The notes below the pieces were generated by a model. That model searched no databases, had not been told where the DNA came from, and saw only the letters and a list, made by a program, of their open reading frames with translations. Positions 33,243-42,199 of a stretch of DNA of 42,199 bases are shown one piece after another; positions within the stretch are counted from its first letter, which is position 1; each line of letters starts with the position of its first letter. The position numbers and the translations under genes were made by a program. The DNA comes from Thermodesulfovibrionales bacterium. GTDB lineage: Bacteria; Nitrospirota; Thermodesulfovibrionia; Thermodesulfovibrionales; CALJEL01. The stretch spans positions 1-42,199 of the forward strand of contig JAOACK010000011.1 in NCBI GenBank assembly GCA_026417875.1. Direction: 5' to 3'.

Positions 33243-34474
33243 ACAGTCCTTTCCTCGAAAAGGCCTTTTAATTCTTCTCTGACAGGACCGCCAGCTGATT
33301 TTAAATATTCCTTTAAGGGGGTTGAGAAACCAAGCCTGTTCATGATATTTAATATCTCCCTTGATTTAATCCTGATATCGCTTTCAGGTACTGTAAGATT
33401 ATGAATAAGAATACTGTAGAGATCTGTCTTTTCTATCTCTTCACAGAGTATTTCCATTGCATAGCGATCCCTTCCATTAAGAACCCTCAGTATCACATCA
33501 AGACCTGCCTCTCCTTTTTTTGCAAGAGAAGCGGCAGCTGCATTTCTCACATAACGGTTCTCGTCAAGAACCAGCCTCTCTAAAAAATTCATAATATCCC
33601 TTTTACCGTTGATAGTACCGAGAATCTTTGCCACATGAACTCTTACAAACCAGACAGGATCCCTTGCAAGAGTTAATACCTTCTCTAATGCACTTCCATT
33701 TAAGATATTAGAAAATTTTTCTAGAATCTTCAGTGCCTTTGACCTTACCTCTGGATCAGTATGATAGAGATTATCAAGAGCAAGTTCTGCGGCTCCTACA
33801 TTATTCAGATGGCTGAGGGCATCAAGGATTATGGCTAGTACCTTCGAATCAGAGATGTTTCTACCATACCGGATTAAGAGAAAACTTCCTTTTTCTCCAA
33901 ATTTAATCAGGGCTGTCTCTATACTTTTTCTAGTTACAAGCCATCTGCTGAAAATTTCCTGGAGGTTATCAAGTATAGCTGCAAGGGCTTCCAAAGAACC
34001 AATATTTGCAAGTGCCCTTATGGAAACAGAAATTATTTCTTTGTCTTGAGTGTTAAGCATGGAGCTTATTCTATTAACAGCACTATCAACTCCTATCCTC
34101 CCAAGTTTATCAATAGCTGTAGACCTTTTAATCCTGTTTTTTTTGAGCAGCATACTCTCATAAAAACTAACATAACCGAGCCTTATAAAGAGTTCTTTTA
34201 TATCCTCAGGATATCTTTCCTGAAGTTTAAAAAGGATATCTTCAATTGCATGGAATTTTATTGACCCCGGTGTCGAAAGCAGGCTGTTTATTGCAGGAAT
34301 TATATCTCTGTTCTCAAGTGCCTGTTCAAGGATTTTAAGATAATAGGACCTTATCCCGTCCATCTCCCTGTACTTTCTTGCATTTGTAATCCGCCTAAGA
34401 ACAGCAAGAGAGAATAAAACAAGGATAAAAAAAAGTATGATTACCACAACAATAATAATAATCTTCTGCAACAT
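33239..34474 (-). CDS. Membrane-anchored HEAT-repeat protein heading the polysaccharide operon
   Basis: The 411-residue protein has one N-terminal membrane helix (IIIIVVVIILFFILVLFSLAVL) and then HEAT-type helical repeats through residue 380 (for example AVNRISSMLNTQDKEIISVSIRALANIG, and RKSIETALIKFGEKG; later AKILGTINGKRD and RYVRNAAAASLAKKGEAGLD). HEAT arrays bind partners and have no activity of their own. As first gene of the operon, and joined to the synthase gene by a 4-nt overlap, it is likely a scaffold for the synthase on the cytoplasmic side. It has no Shine-Dalgarno, and its -10 box is 9 nt from the ATG. Confidence 0.75.
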   Translation of the reverse strand: MLQKIIIIVVVIILFFILVLFSLAVLRRITNARKYREMDGIRSYYLKILEQALENRDIIPAINSLLSTPGSIKFHAIEDILFKLQERYPEDIKELFIRLGYVSFYESMLLKKNRIKRSTAIDKLGRIGVDSAVNRISSMLNTQDKEIISVSIRALANIGSLEALAAILDNLQEIFSRWLVTRKSIETALIKFGEKGSFLLIRYGRNISDSKVLAIILDALSHLNNVGAAELALDNLYHTDPEVRSKALKILEKFSNILNGSALEKVLTLARDPVWFVRVHVAKILGTINGKRDIMNFLERLVLDENRYVRNAAAASLAKKGEAGLDVILRVLNGRDRYAMEILCEEIEKTDLYSILIHNLTVPESDIRIKSREILNIMNRLGFSTPLKEYLKSAGGPVREELKGLFEERTV

Positions 34475-34483
34475 AATAAGAAT

Positions 34484-34512
34484 AAACTATCAGCATTTCC
34501 TTTTTCTGTCAA
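34484..34512 (-). promoter_or_regulatory. Predicted promoter of the polysaccharide operon
   Basis: On the minus strand TTGACA (34512-34507), a 17-nt spacer and TAGTTT (34489-34484) precede the HEAT-gene ATG at 34474. The -35 box is perfect and the -10 is poor, which suggests help from an activator. The leader would be 2-3 nt or none. Confidence 0.5.
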
Positions 34513-34548
34513 GCGGAATATATTTAACTCAGATTAAAAAAATTACTT

Positions 34549-36650
<2,102 letters not shown>

Positions 36651-36654
<4 letters not shown>

Positions 36655-38072
36655 TTAATAAGCAAAGGTTTACCTTCCCGTTGCTCTGTTTCAGTATAAA
36701 TTCTTTTATCAAGGGCCCGAATAAAGGCATCAACCACCATAGGATCAAACTGTCTGCCCGAACATATTCTCAGCTCCTCAATAGCCCTTCTTTTTCCCGG
36801 TATTTTTCTGTAGGGTCTTTCAGAGGTCATGGCATCGTAGGCATCTGCAACCTGCAGTATCCTTGAAAGAAGGGGAATCTCTTCTCCTTTAAGTCCATCA
36901 GGATAACCACTGCCATCATAATGTTCATGATGATGGCTAATTATTCTTATTACTTCATTCAATTGATTGATGGGACGGAGGATCTCTGCACCTTTTACCG
37001 GATGGAGTTTTACAATCTCAAATTCCTGAGGAAGTAATTTATCAGGTTTGTTTAGGATATAATCATACATACCGATCTTTCCGATATCATGAAGAAGGGC
37101 TGCCATCTCAAGAATGTTTTTTGACTCACTGCCAAGACCCATCTCCTCTGCTATCATAAGGCTGTATCTGCTCACCCTCTCAGAATGACCCTTTGTCCAT
37201 GGAGACTTTGCATCAAGGGCATTGCTTAGGGCCTTTATAATGCTGATTAAAAGATCTTCTATCTCCTTTATCTTATTTTTGAGATCTTTAAAGAGTAGTA
37301 TGTTATCAATGGTAATCCCAAGTATACGGGATATCACGACGACTGCCTCAGGGTCTGCTGTACCAAGTCTTCCATCGGTATACCTTAGACCGAGCACACC
37401 TATACTTCTCTTCATTGAGCCTATCTGGGTAACAACATATCCATCATCAATAAGAGGGGTGTCGGATTTAAAAGCCTTCTCCAGAATTGGTCCAGCCATC
37501 TCAAGGTGCTCTGGTATGGAATATAATTTATTGAATCTTCCTTGATCAGTTTCGTATATATAGATAGCTCCCTCTGAGGCCTTTGTCTCTTTAAGGGCAT
37601 TTTCAAGCCCGAATTTTACAGCTGTTGGTATATCAAAGGTATGCATTATCTCGCTACTCGCCATATGGAGTCTTGTGAACATTTTTAATCTGTTTATTTC
37701 ATTCAGGAGCTCAAGCTTATATATAACATCCCTTACGGTCATCTCTAGGTCTTCTCTTCTGAAGGGTTTATTGATGAAATCATAGACTCCCAGTTTTATA
37801 GCCTCAACAGCAAGTCTGTAATCTCCGTGACCTGTAATCACGATAAAGGCTGCATCAGGTGATTTTTCCTTTATCTTTGCCATCAGGTCAAGGCCGCTCA
37901 TCACAGGCATCCTTATATCTGTTATCAAAAGGTCAAAAGGATAGGTGTTCCAGATATTTAGGGCCTCGAGGGGATTACCCGTATCAACAATCTCAAACCC
38001 CAGGCCTTTCAAAATATCCCTGCAGAGCTGCCTGATCAGAGGATCGTCATCAACAACAAGTATCCTTTTCAT
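36651..38072 (-). CDS. Response regulator with HD-GYP cyclic-di-GMP phosphodiesterase output
   Basis: The 473-residue protein joins a receiver domain (1-120; acidic D8-D10, phospho-acceptor D52 in LLITDIRMP, and K in NKPFRREDL), a GAF-like middle region (about 135-265), and an HD-GYP domain (about 290-455) with SERVSRYSL, LLHDIGKIGMYD, HHEHYDGSGYPDGLKGEEIPLLSRI and DAYDAMTSERPYRK. The complete HD and GYP motifs predict an active c-di-GMP phosphodiesterase. No histidine kinase is adjacent. Because c-di-GMP often controls pga-type polysaccharides, a link to the nearby EPS operon is possible but inferred. It overlaps the DUF4416 gene by 4 nt. Confidence 0.92.
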
Positions 38073-38596
38073 AATGTCTTAAGCAGATCTTTGACCATCT
38101 CCCTGGCACTGTTAAAAATGGAGATGGTTCCTGGCTCAGCATAATCCCTGTAGGTAAAGATATGAGGTTTAAAGGTATTATCTTTATAGTAAAGGGTTAT
38201 CTCAGCATAAATACCCTTTCCAAGATAAATCCTGTGGCAGTAGTTTTTTGTTGAGGCAAGGACAACCTTTGATGGTGTTAAATAACCGGGATCGAGATTT
38301 ATCCTCCTTTTACCGCTTACAGAAAAAATTTCCTCTATCTCATTTGTCCTTAACTTGATATCTGCAAGGGATGAGGGATCAATTATATTTTTAAAAAAGA
38401 TAAAAAATCTCTTAAGATTTTCTCCCATCTCTTTTCTGTAATAATCTGTCCATTTCCACTCCTTAAGAGGTGTGCTGTAAAGGATCTCTCCAAATTCCTT
38501 ATTGAGCAGCGGCATAACTGTCTCAGTTATTTCCTCTTCAGCTAAAAGTATCCCTGTAAATAATACCGCCTTTTCAGCTTCTCTCAGTCTGCCCAA
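38069..38596 (-). CDS. DUF4416 family protein
   Basis: The 175-residue protein matches my memory of DUF4416: LFTGILLAEEE near the N-terminus, then KRRINLDPGYLTPSKVVLASTKNY, HRIYLGKGIYAEITL and a C-terminal FTYRDYAEP. The function is unknown. It has no signal peptide or membrane helix. It lies 33 nt after the thioredoxin-like gene and overlaps the HD-GYP regulator, so all are probably on the clpC transcript. No Shine-Dalgarno of note was seen. Confidence 0.75.
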   Translation of the reverse strand: MGRLREAEKAVLFTGILLAEEEITETVMPLLNKEFGEILYSTPLKEWKWTDYYRKEMGENLKRFFIFFKNIIDPSSLADIKLRTNEIEEIFSVSGKRRINLDPGYLTPSKVVLASTKNYCHRIYLGKGIYAEITLYYKDNTFKPHIFTYRDYAEPGTISIFNSAREMVKDLLKTL

Positions 38597-38629
38597 TTCT
38601 TACCGTGACTTTATCTTCTATTGTTAAAA

Positions 38630-39157
38630 CTAACTTCTCAGTATGCCATTTATATATTCCTGAAAGTCAGGGGAATCCCAGTCAAAAGGCCCGATGATTC
38701 TATGAAGGAGTCTGCCATCCCTTCCTATTATATAGGTCTCGGGTACTCCTGTAAGACCAAAGATCTGAGCAGCCCTCTGTTCATGATCAATAAATACAGG
38801 AAAATCATAATTCATCTGTTTCAGGAATCCCAGTGCCTGGAATGGATCATCTCTGTAAAGGACAGTAAGAACTCTAACGCCGTTTCCATTAAATTTTTTA
38901 TAAAATCTCTGCATTGATGGCATCTCTTCCTTACAGGACGGACACCAGGTTGCCCAGAAATTGATTATTATTATAGAACCCTTTCCATCATCAATTGACC
39001 AGTTTCTTGTACCATCAGCTGCTCTGAGAGTAAAAAATGGCACCGAAGACCCCTCTTTGAGGAACTCCTCCTTTTTCTGACAGGAATAGATGACAAGACT
39101 AAAGCAGAAGAGAAGTAGCAGATAAGGAGATTTCATAAAATTTATCTTTTTTCTCAT
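38630..39157 (-). CDS. TlpA/ResA-like thioredoxin-fold lipoprotein
   Basis: The 175-residue protein has a hydrophobic signal ending in IYSC (probable lipobox, Cys about residue 26), then a thioredoxin fold with the active-site motif FWATWCPSCKEEMP, and the cis-Pro region GVPETYIIGRDG. Such proteins keep periplasmic thiols reduced, notably the CxxCH cysteines before heme attachment. That would fit a cell making multiheme cytochromes, but this is inference. Start could also be the Met at residue 8. It lies 27 nt after clpC on the same strand. Confidence 0.88.
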   Translation of the reverse strand: MRKKINFMKSPYLLLLFCFSLVIYSCQKKEEFLKEGSSVPFFTLRAADGTRNWSIDDGKGSIIIINFWATWCPSCKEEMPSMQRFYKKFNGNGVRVLTVLYRDDPFQALGFLKQMNYDFPVFIDHEQRAAQIFGLTGVPETYIIGRDGRLLHRIIGPFDWDSPDFQEYINGILRS

Positions 39158-39184
39158 ATTCTTCAGTCCCTGACAGGCTAGTAA

Positions 39185-41620
39185 CTAACCTGTCTCTACG
39201 AGGCTTTCCTCTTCAGCATGGAATACCGGGGTGCCATTTTCAATGGTAACCCTTATCTTGCCAGGCTCATTAAATCTACCCTTTATAAATTCCTCTGCGA
39301 GGGGCTCCTCAATGACCTTCTGTACAGCCCTCCTCATAGGTCTTGCTCCATATGCTGGCTGATAGAATTGTTCAAGTATCCATTCCTTGACCTTTTCATC
39401 AACCTCCAGATAAAGACCTTTCTGGCTCAGCTGACTATTAAGCTGACTTACGAGCAGATCAAGTATTTCAAGTAAGTGATGTTTCTCGAGAGGATGAAAT
39501 ACCACTATCTCATCCACCCTGTTTAGAAACTCTGGATTAAATACCCGCTTCAATTCATTTAGAACATGTTCCTTTATCCTTCTGTAACGATCCTCTGAAT
39601 CAGCCCGCTGGAACCCAAGGGGTGTTTCTCTTTCAATGATCTTTGCACCCACATTTGATGTCATTATTATGACTGTATTTTTAAAATCAACCTTTCTTCC
39701 AAAGCTGTCTGTAAGAACACCCTCATCAAGGATCTGAAGCAGTATATTGAAGACATCAGGATGGGCCTTTTCTATTTCATCAAAAAGCACCACAGAATAG
39801 GGTCTCTTTCTTATCTTCTCTGTCAGCTGGCCTCCCTCTTCATAACCCACATATCCGGGAGGTGCACCTGTAAGTCTTGAGACATTGAATCTCTCCATGT
39901 ATTCAGACATATCAATCTTTACGAGGGCATTTTCGTTGTTAAAGAGGAACTCAGCAAGTGCCTTCGCAAGCTCGGTCTTTCCTACGCCGGTCGGCCCCAA
40001 GAAAAAGAATGAACCGATCGGCCTGTTTCTGCTCTTCAGACCCGCCCTTGATCTCCTGATTGCCCTTGCCACAGCCCTTATGGCTTCATCCTGCGCAACA
40101 ATCCTTTTATGAAGCTCATCTTCCATCCTGAGGAGTTTCTCTGACTCCTTCTCCTCAAGCTTTACAAGAGGTATGCCGGTCATCATCGAAACAGTATAGG
40201 CAACATCCTCTTCTGTCATGATTGGTATCTCATTTGAAATTTTTGAGCGCCACTTCTTTGAAAGATTCTCGTAAATGCGTCTCAGCTTGTCCTCTTCTAT
40301 CTTGAGCTCGCTTGCCTTTTCATAATCATGAAGCTTCATGTATAGGTTCTTTTCCTTCGCAATCCTCATGAGGTCAAGCTCAAGGTCTTTTAGCTCCTTG
40401 GGCGGCATGTTCCTTTTGAGCTTAAGTCTTGAACCTGTCTCATCAATAACATCTATAGCCTTGTCAGGAAGGTAGCGATCAGTAATATATCTTTCTGACA
40501 ATTCTACCGCTGCTTGAATCGCCTCAAGGGTTATCTTTACCTTGTGATGACTTTCATATTTTGCCTTGAGACCTTTAAGTATCTCAACCGTGTCCTCTGC
40601 ACTGGGGGGCTGTACATATACGGGCTGGAATCTTCTCTCAAGGGCTCCATCTTTTTCAATATATTTTCTGTATTCATCAATAGTTGTGGCTCCTATACAT
40701 TTTATCTCTCCCCTTGCAAGGGCTGGCTTGAGCATGCTTGATGCATCGACAGAACCCTCTGCAGCACCGGCACCTATGAGTGTGTGAAGCTCATCAACAA
40801 AGAGGATTATATTGTCAGATTGCATTATCTCCTTCATAACAAGTTTCACTCTTTCTTCAAACTGGCCCCTGTATTTTGTACCAGCTATTAATGCACCAAG
40901 GTCAAGGGATACAATCCTCTTACCTATAAGATGCTCAGGAACATCTCCGGCAACTATCCTCTGGGCAAGGCCTTCAACGATTGCGGTTTTTCCCACCCCT
41001 GGTTCTCCAATCAGTACAGGATTATTCTTTATACGCCTGCCCAGTATCTGCAATATTCTTTCTATCTCATCATCCCTACCAATAACAGGATCAAGTTTGC
41101 CCTCCCTTGCCATCTGGGTGAGGTCTCTGCCAAATTCATCAAGCACAGGTGTATGCTGCCTCTTGTCCTTTGTGGCCATGCTCGGTCTTACGGAAAGATT
41201 TATGGCGAGCTGTCTTGCTCCAAGAAGATTAGCACCCAGACTTCTCAGAATCTTTCCCGCTATACCCTCTTCCTCTCTGAGAATTCCGAGCAGAAGATGC
41301 TCACTACCTATATAATTATGTCCAAGGAGTCTTGCCTCCTCAATTGCCAGTTCCAGTACCTTCTTTGCCCTTGGAGTGAAGGGTATCTCTCCAAAGGTGA
41401 GGACATTTGTACCTACAGGTAGAGTCCTTTCCACTTCCATTCTTATCTCTTCAATGGAAAGACCCATTTTTTTAAGGATTAATACCGGAAGGCCATCTTC
41501 CTCTCTTAGAAGGGCAAGAAGGAGGTGCTCTGTACCGAGGTAATCATTGTTTCTTTTTTCTGCCTCCTCCCTTGCAAAGATTATTACCCTTCGCCCCCTT
41601 TCTGTAAATCGGTCAAACAT
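39185..41620 (-). CDS. clpC: ATP-dependent Clp protease ATPase subunit ClpC
   Basis: ClpC is a two-ring AAA+ unfoldase that feeds proteins to ClpP. The 811-residue protein has two N-terminal Clp repeats (1-140; [13 protein letters not shown]), AAA1 with [13 protein letters not shown] and [11 protein letters not shown], a middle domain with a UVR-like segment ([19 protein letters not shown]), AAA2 with [13 protein letters not shown] and [12 protein letters not shown], and a C-terminal D2-small domain. Domain order and length are those of ClpC, not ClpB. Its ATG overlaps the stop of an 18-codon leader ORF. A strong promoter lies at 41686-41715. Confidence 0.95.
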   Translation of the reverse strand: MFDRFTERGRRVIIFAREEAEKRNNDYLGTEHLLLALLREEDGLPVLILKKMGLSIEEIRMEVERTLPVGTNVLTFGEIPFTPRAKKVLELAIEEARLLGHNYIGSEHLLLGILREEEGIAGKILRSLGANLLGARQLAINLSVRPSMATKDKRQHTPVLDEFGRDLTQMAREGKLDPVIGRDDEIERILQILGRRIKNNPVLIGEPGVGKTAIVEGLAQRIVAGDVPEHLIGKRIVSLDLGALIAGTKYRGQFEERVKLVMKEIMQSDNIILFVDELHTLIGAGAAEGSVDASSMLKPALARGEIKCIGATTIDEYRKYIEKDGALERRFQPVYVQPPSAEDTVEILKGLKAKYESHHKVKITLEAIQAAVELSERYITDRYLPDKAIDVIDETGSRLKLKRNMPPKELKDLELDLMRIAKEKNLYMKLHDYEKASELKIEEDKLRRIYENLSKKWRSKISNEIPIMTEEDVAYTVSMMTGIPLVKLEEKESEKLLRMEDELHKRIVAQDEAIRAVARAIRRSRAGLKSRNRPIGSFFFLGPTGVGKTELAKALAEFLFNNENALVKIDMSEYMERFNVSRLTGAPPGYVGYEEGGQLTEKIRKRPYSVVLFDEIEKAHPDVFNILLQILDEGVLTDSFGRKVDFKNTVIIMTSNVGAKIIERETPLGFQRADSEDRYRRIKEHVLNELKRVFNPEFLNRVDEIVVFHPLEKHHLLEILDLLVSQLNSQLSQKGLYLEVDEKVKEWILEQFYQPAYGARPMRRAVQKVIEEPLAEEFIKGRFNEPGKIRVTIENGTPVFHAEEESLVETG

Positions 41621-41669
41621 ATATCACCCCATTATTTAGATTGTTCCCATTGTTTATATTTATATTCAT
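41613..41669 (-). CDS. Asn-rich 18-codon leader ORF overlapping clpC start
   Basis: The ORF reads [18 protein letters not shown], with 8 Asn out of 18 residues. It has AAGGAG 8 nt before its ATG, better placed than any clpC site, and its TGA overlaps the clpC ATG by coupling (ATGTTTGA). It lies about 10 nt after the predicted transcription start. It may couple clpC translation to ribosome arrival, or sense asparaginyl-tRNA. There is no homology evidence, and AT-rich leaders produce Asn codons by chance. Confidence 0.4.
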   Translation of the reverse strand: MNININNGNNLNNGVIYV

Positions 41670-41685
41670 AAACAGCTCCTTTTTC

Positions 41686-41715
41686 ATAATACTTCTTTCA
41701 TACCTCACCTGTCAA
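41686..41715 (-). promoter_or_regulatory. Predicted sigma-70 promoter of clpC
   Basis: On the minus strand TTGACA (41715-41710), an 18-nt spacer and TATTAT (41691-41686) form a near-consensus promoter, with a start near 41679. Confidence 0.7.
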
Positions 41716-41736
41716 TCACCTACTGAAGATTCTCTA

Positions 41737-41766
41737 TTGACAAGATAAATATTCAATTGTTAAAGT
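41737..41766 (+). promoter_or_regulatory. Predicted promoter of rpsU-yqeY
   Basis: TTGACA (41737-41742) is followed after 18 nt by TAAAGT (41761-41766), a moderate -10. It is divergent from the clpC promoter and precedes the rpsU ribosome site by about 15 nt. Confidence 0.5.
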
Positions 41767-41801
41767 ATAAAAATTCAAAAAAGGAAGGAGGGGGAAAGAC
41801 T

Positions 41802-42002
41802 TTGCCCTCTGTTAATGTGAAAGAGAGCGAATCCTTTGAAAACGCGCTCAAGAAATTTAAAAAGCAGTGCGAGAGGGAAGGTATACTTTCTGAGATAAAA
41901 AAGAGGGAACATTATGAAAAGCCTTCTGTAAAGAAAAAGAAGAAGGCCCTTGCTGCCCGTAAAAAAGCCCTCAAAAAATTAAAACAGCTTGCGGCAAAAT
42001 AA
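41802..42002 (+). CDS. rpsU: 30S ribosomal protein S21
   Basis: The 66-residue product ([21 protein letters not shown], then [20 protein letters not shown] and a Lys/Arg-rich tail) is ribosomal protein S21, a late small-subunit protein near the mRNA exit. The start is a TTG (41802) with a strong GGAGGGGG 8 nt upstream; the open frame starting at 41757 lies over the promoter and ribosome site. Its TAA overlaps the ATG of the next gene by one base, giving the classic rpsU-yqeY order that often continues to dnaG-rpoD. Confidence 0.95.
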   Translation: MPSVNVKESESFENALKKFKKQCEREGILSEIKKREHYEKPSVKKKKKALAARKKALKKLKQLAAK

Positions 42003-42199
42003 TGCCTCTTATTGAAAAGATTGAAGAGGATTTCAAAAATGCCTTGAAGGCAGGGGATAGAACTAGGGTATCTGTTCTCAGACTCCTGAAGTCTGCCCTC
42101 AAAAACAAAGAGATAGAACTAATGAAACCCCTTAGCGATGAAGACTGTCTGGCTGTTATATCCTCACAGATCAAACAGAGAAGGGACTCCATTGAGCAG
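42002..42199 (+). CDS. GatB/YqeY domain protein (partial, N-terminal part)
   Basis: The visible 66 residues begin [19 protein letters not shown], then RVSVLRLLKSALKNKEIEL and SDEDCLAVISSQIKQRRDSIEQ, matching the N-terminus of YqeY, a small protein with the tRNA-binding tail of GatB. Its role is not settled. The window ends inside the gene. It is coupled to rpsU by a TAATG overlap. Confidence 0.9.
   Translation, partial: MPLIEKIEEDFKNALKAGDRTRVSVLRLLKSALKNKEIELMKPLSDEDCLAVISSQIKQRRDSIEQ

Overview
This 42.2 kb window looks like chromosome from a Gram-negative-type (two-membrane), AT-rich, anaerobic or metal-respiring bacterium. Outer-membrane barrels, lipoproteins, two c-type cytochromes with 9 and 13 hemes, and a selenocysteine system (selA, selB) all fit a Nitrospirota (Thermodesulfovibrio-like) or Desulfobacterota-like host. 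The phylum is my inference from gene content and style; no marker was searched.

Layout. (1) 1-6.4 kb, minus strand: an envelope-export block with secF (cut by the window edge), secD, an HD hydrolase, yajC, an outer-membrane barrel protein and two parvulin-type foldases; a small zinc-ribbon gene lies on the plus strand. (2) 6.5-10.3 kb: a LexA/UmuD-like autocleaving repressor coupled to a Y-family polymerase, then a PHP phosphoesterase and a convergent metallophosphoesterase. (3) 10.3-21.5 kb: selA and selB, both on the minus strand, are separated by a plus-strand module: arsR, tolC-like gene, membrane fusion protein, RND pump (frameshifted), DUF2892 protein and a 43-codon zinc-ribbon gene. 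That last gene ends in a UGA followed, 18 nt later, by a hairpin with a GGUCU loop, which resembles a bacterial SECIS. (4) 22.0-27.1 kb: tRNA-Ser, an FmdB-type zinc ribbon, then a three-gene outer-membrane porin-cytochrome conduit behind a sigma-54-like promoter. (5) 27.1-34.5 kb, minus strand: five genes in a tightly packed operon for making, modifying and exporting an exopolysaccharide, organised like pga but with the PgaB functions split. (6) 34.5-42.2 kb: obgE-proB; then, on the minus strand, clpC-tlpA-DUF4416-HD-GYP; then rpsU and the start of a yqeY-like gene.

The most interesting items are the candidate tiny selenoprotein at the end of the efflux operon, a second UGA-interrupted ORF whose end overlaps the selB start, the porin-cytochrome conduit, the split pga-like locus, and a recurring promoter design in which the -10 box lies only 5-9 nt from the ATG with no Shine-Dalgarno sequence (six genes), which suggests leaderless mRNAs. 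An Asn-rich 18-codon leader ORF overlaps the clpC start.

All functional statements rest on reading motifs in the translated sequence; no database search was run.
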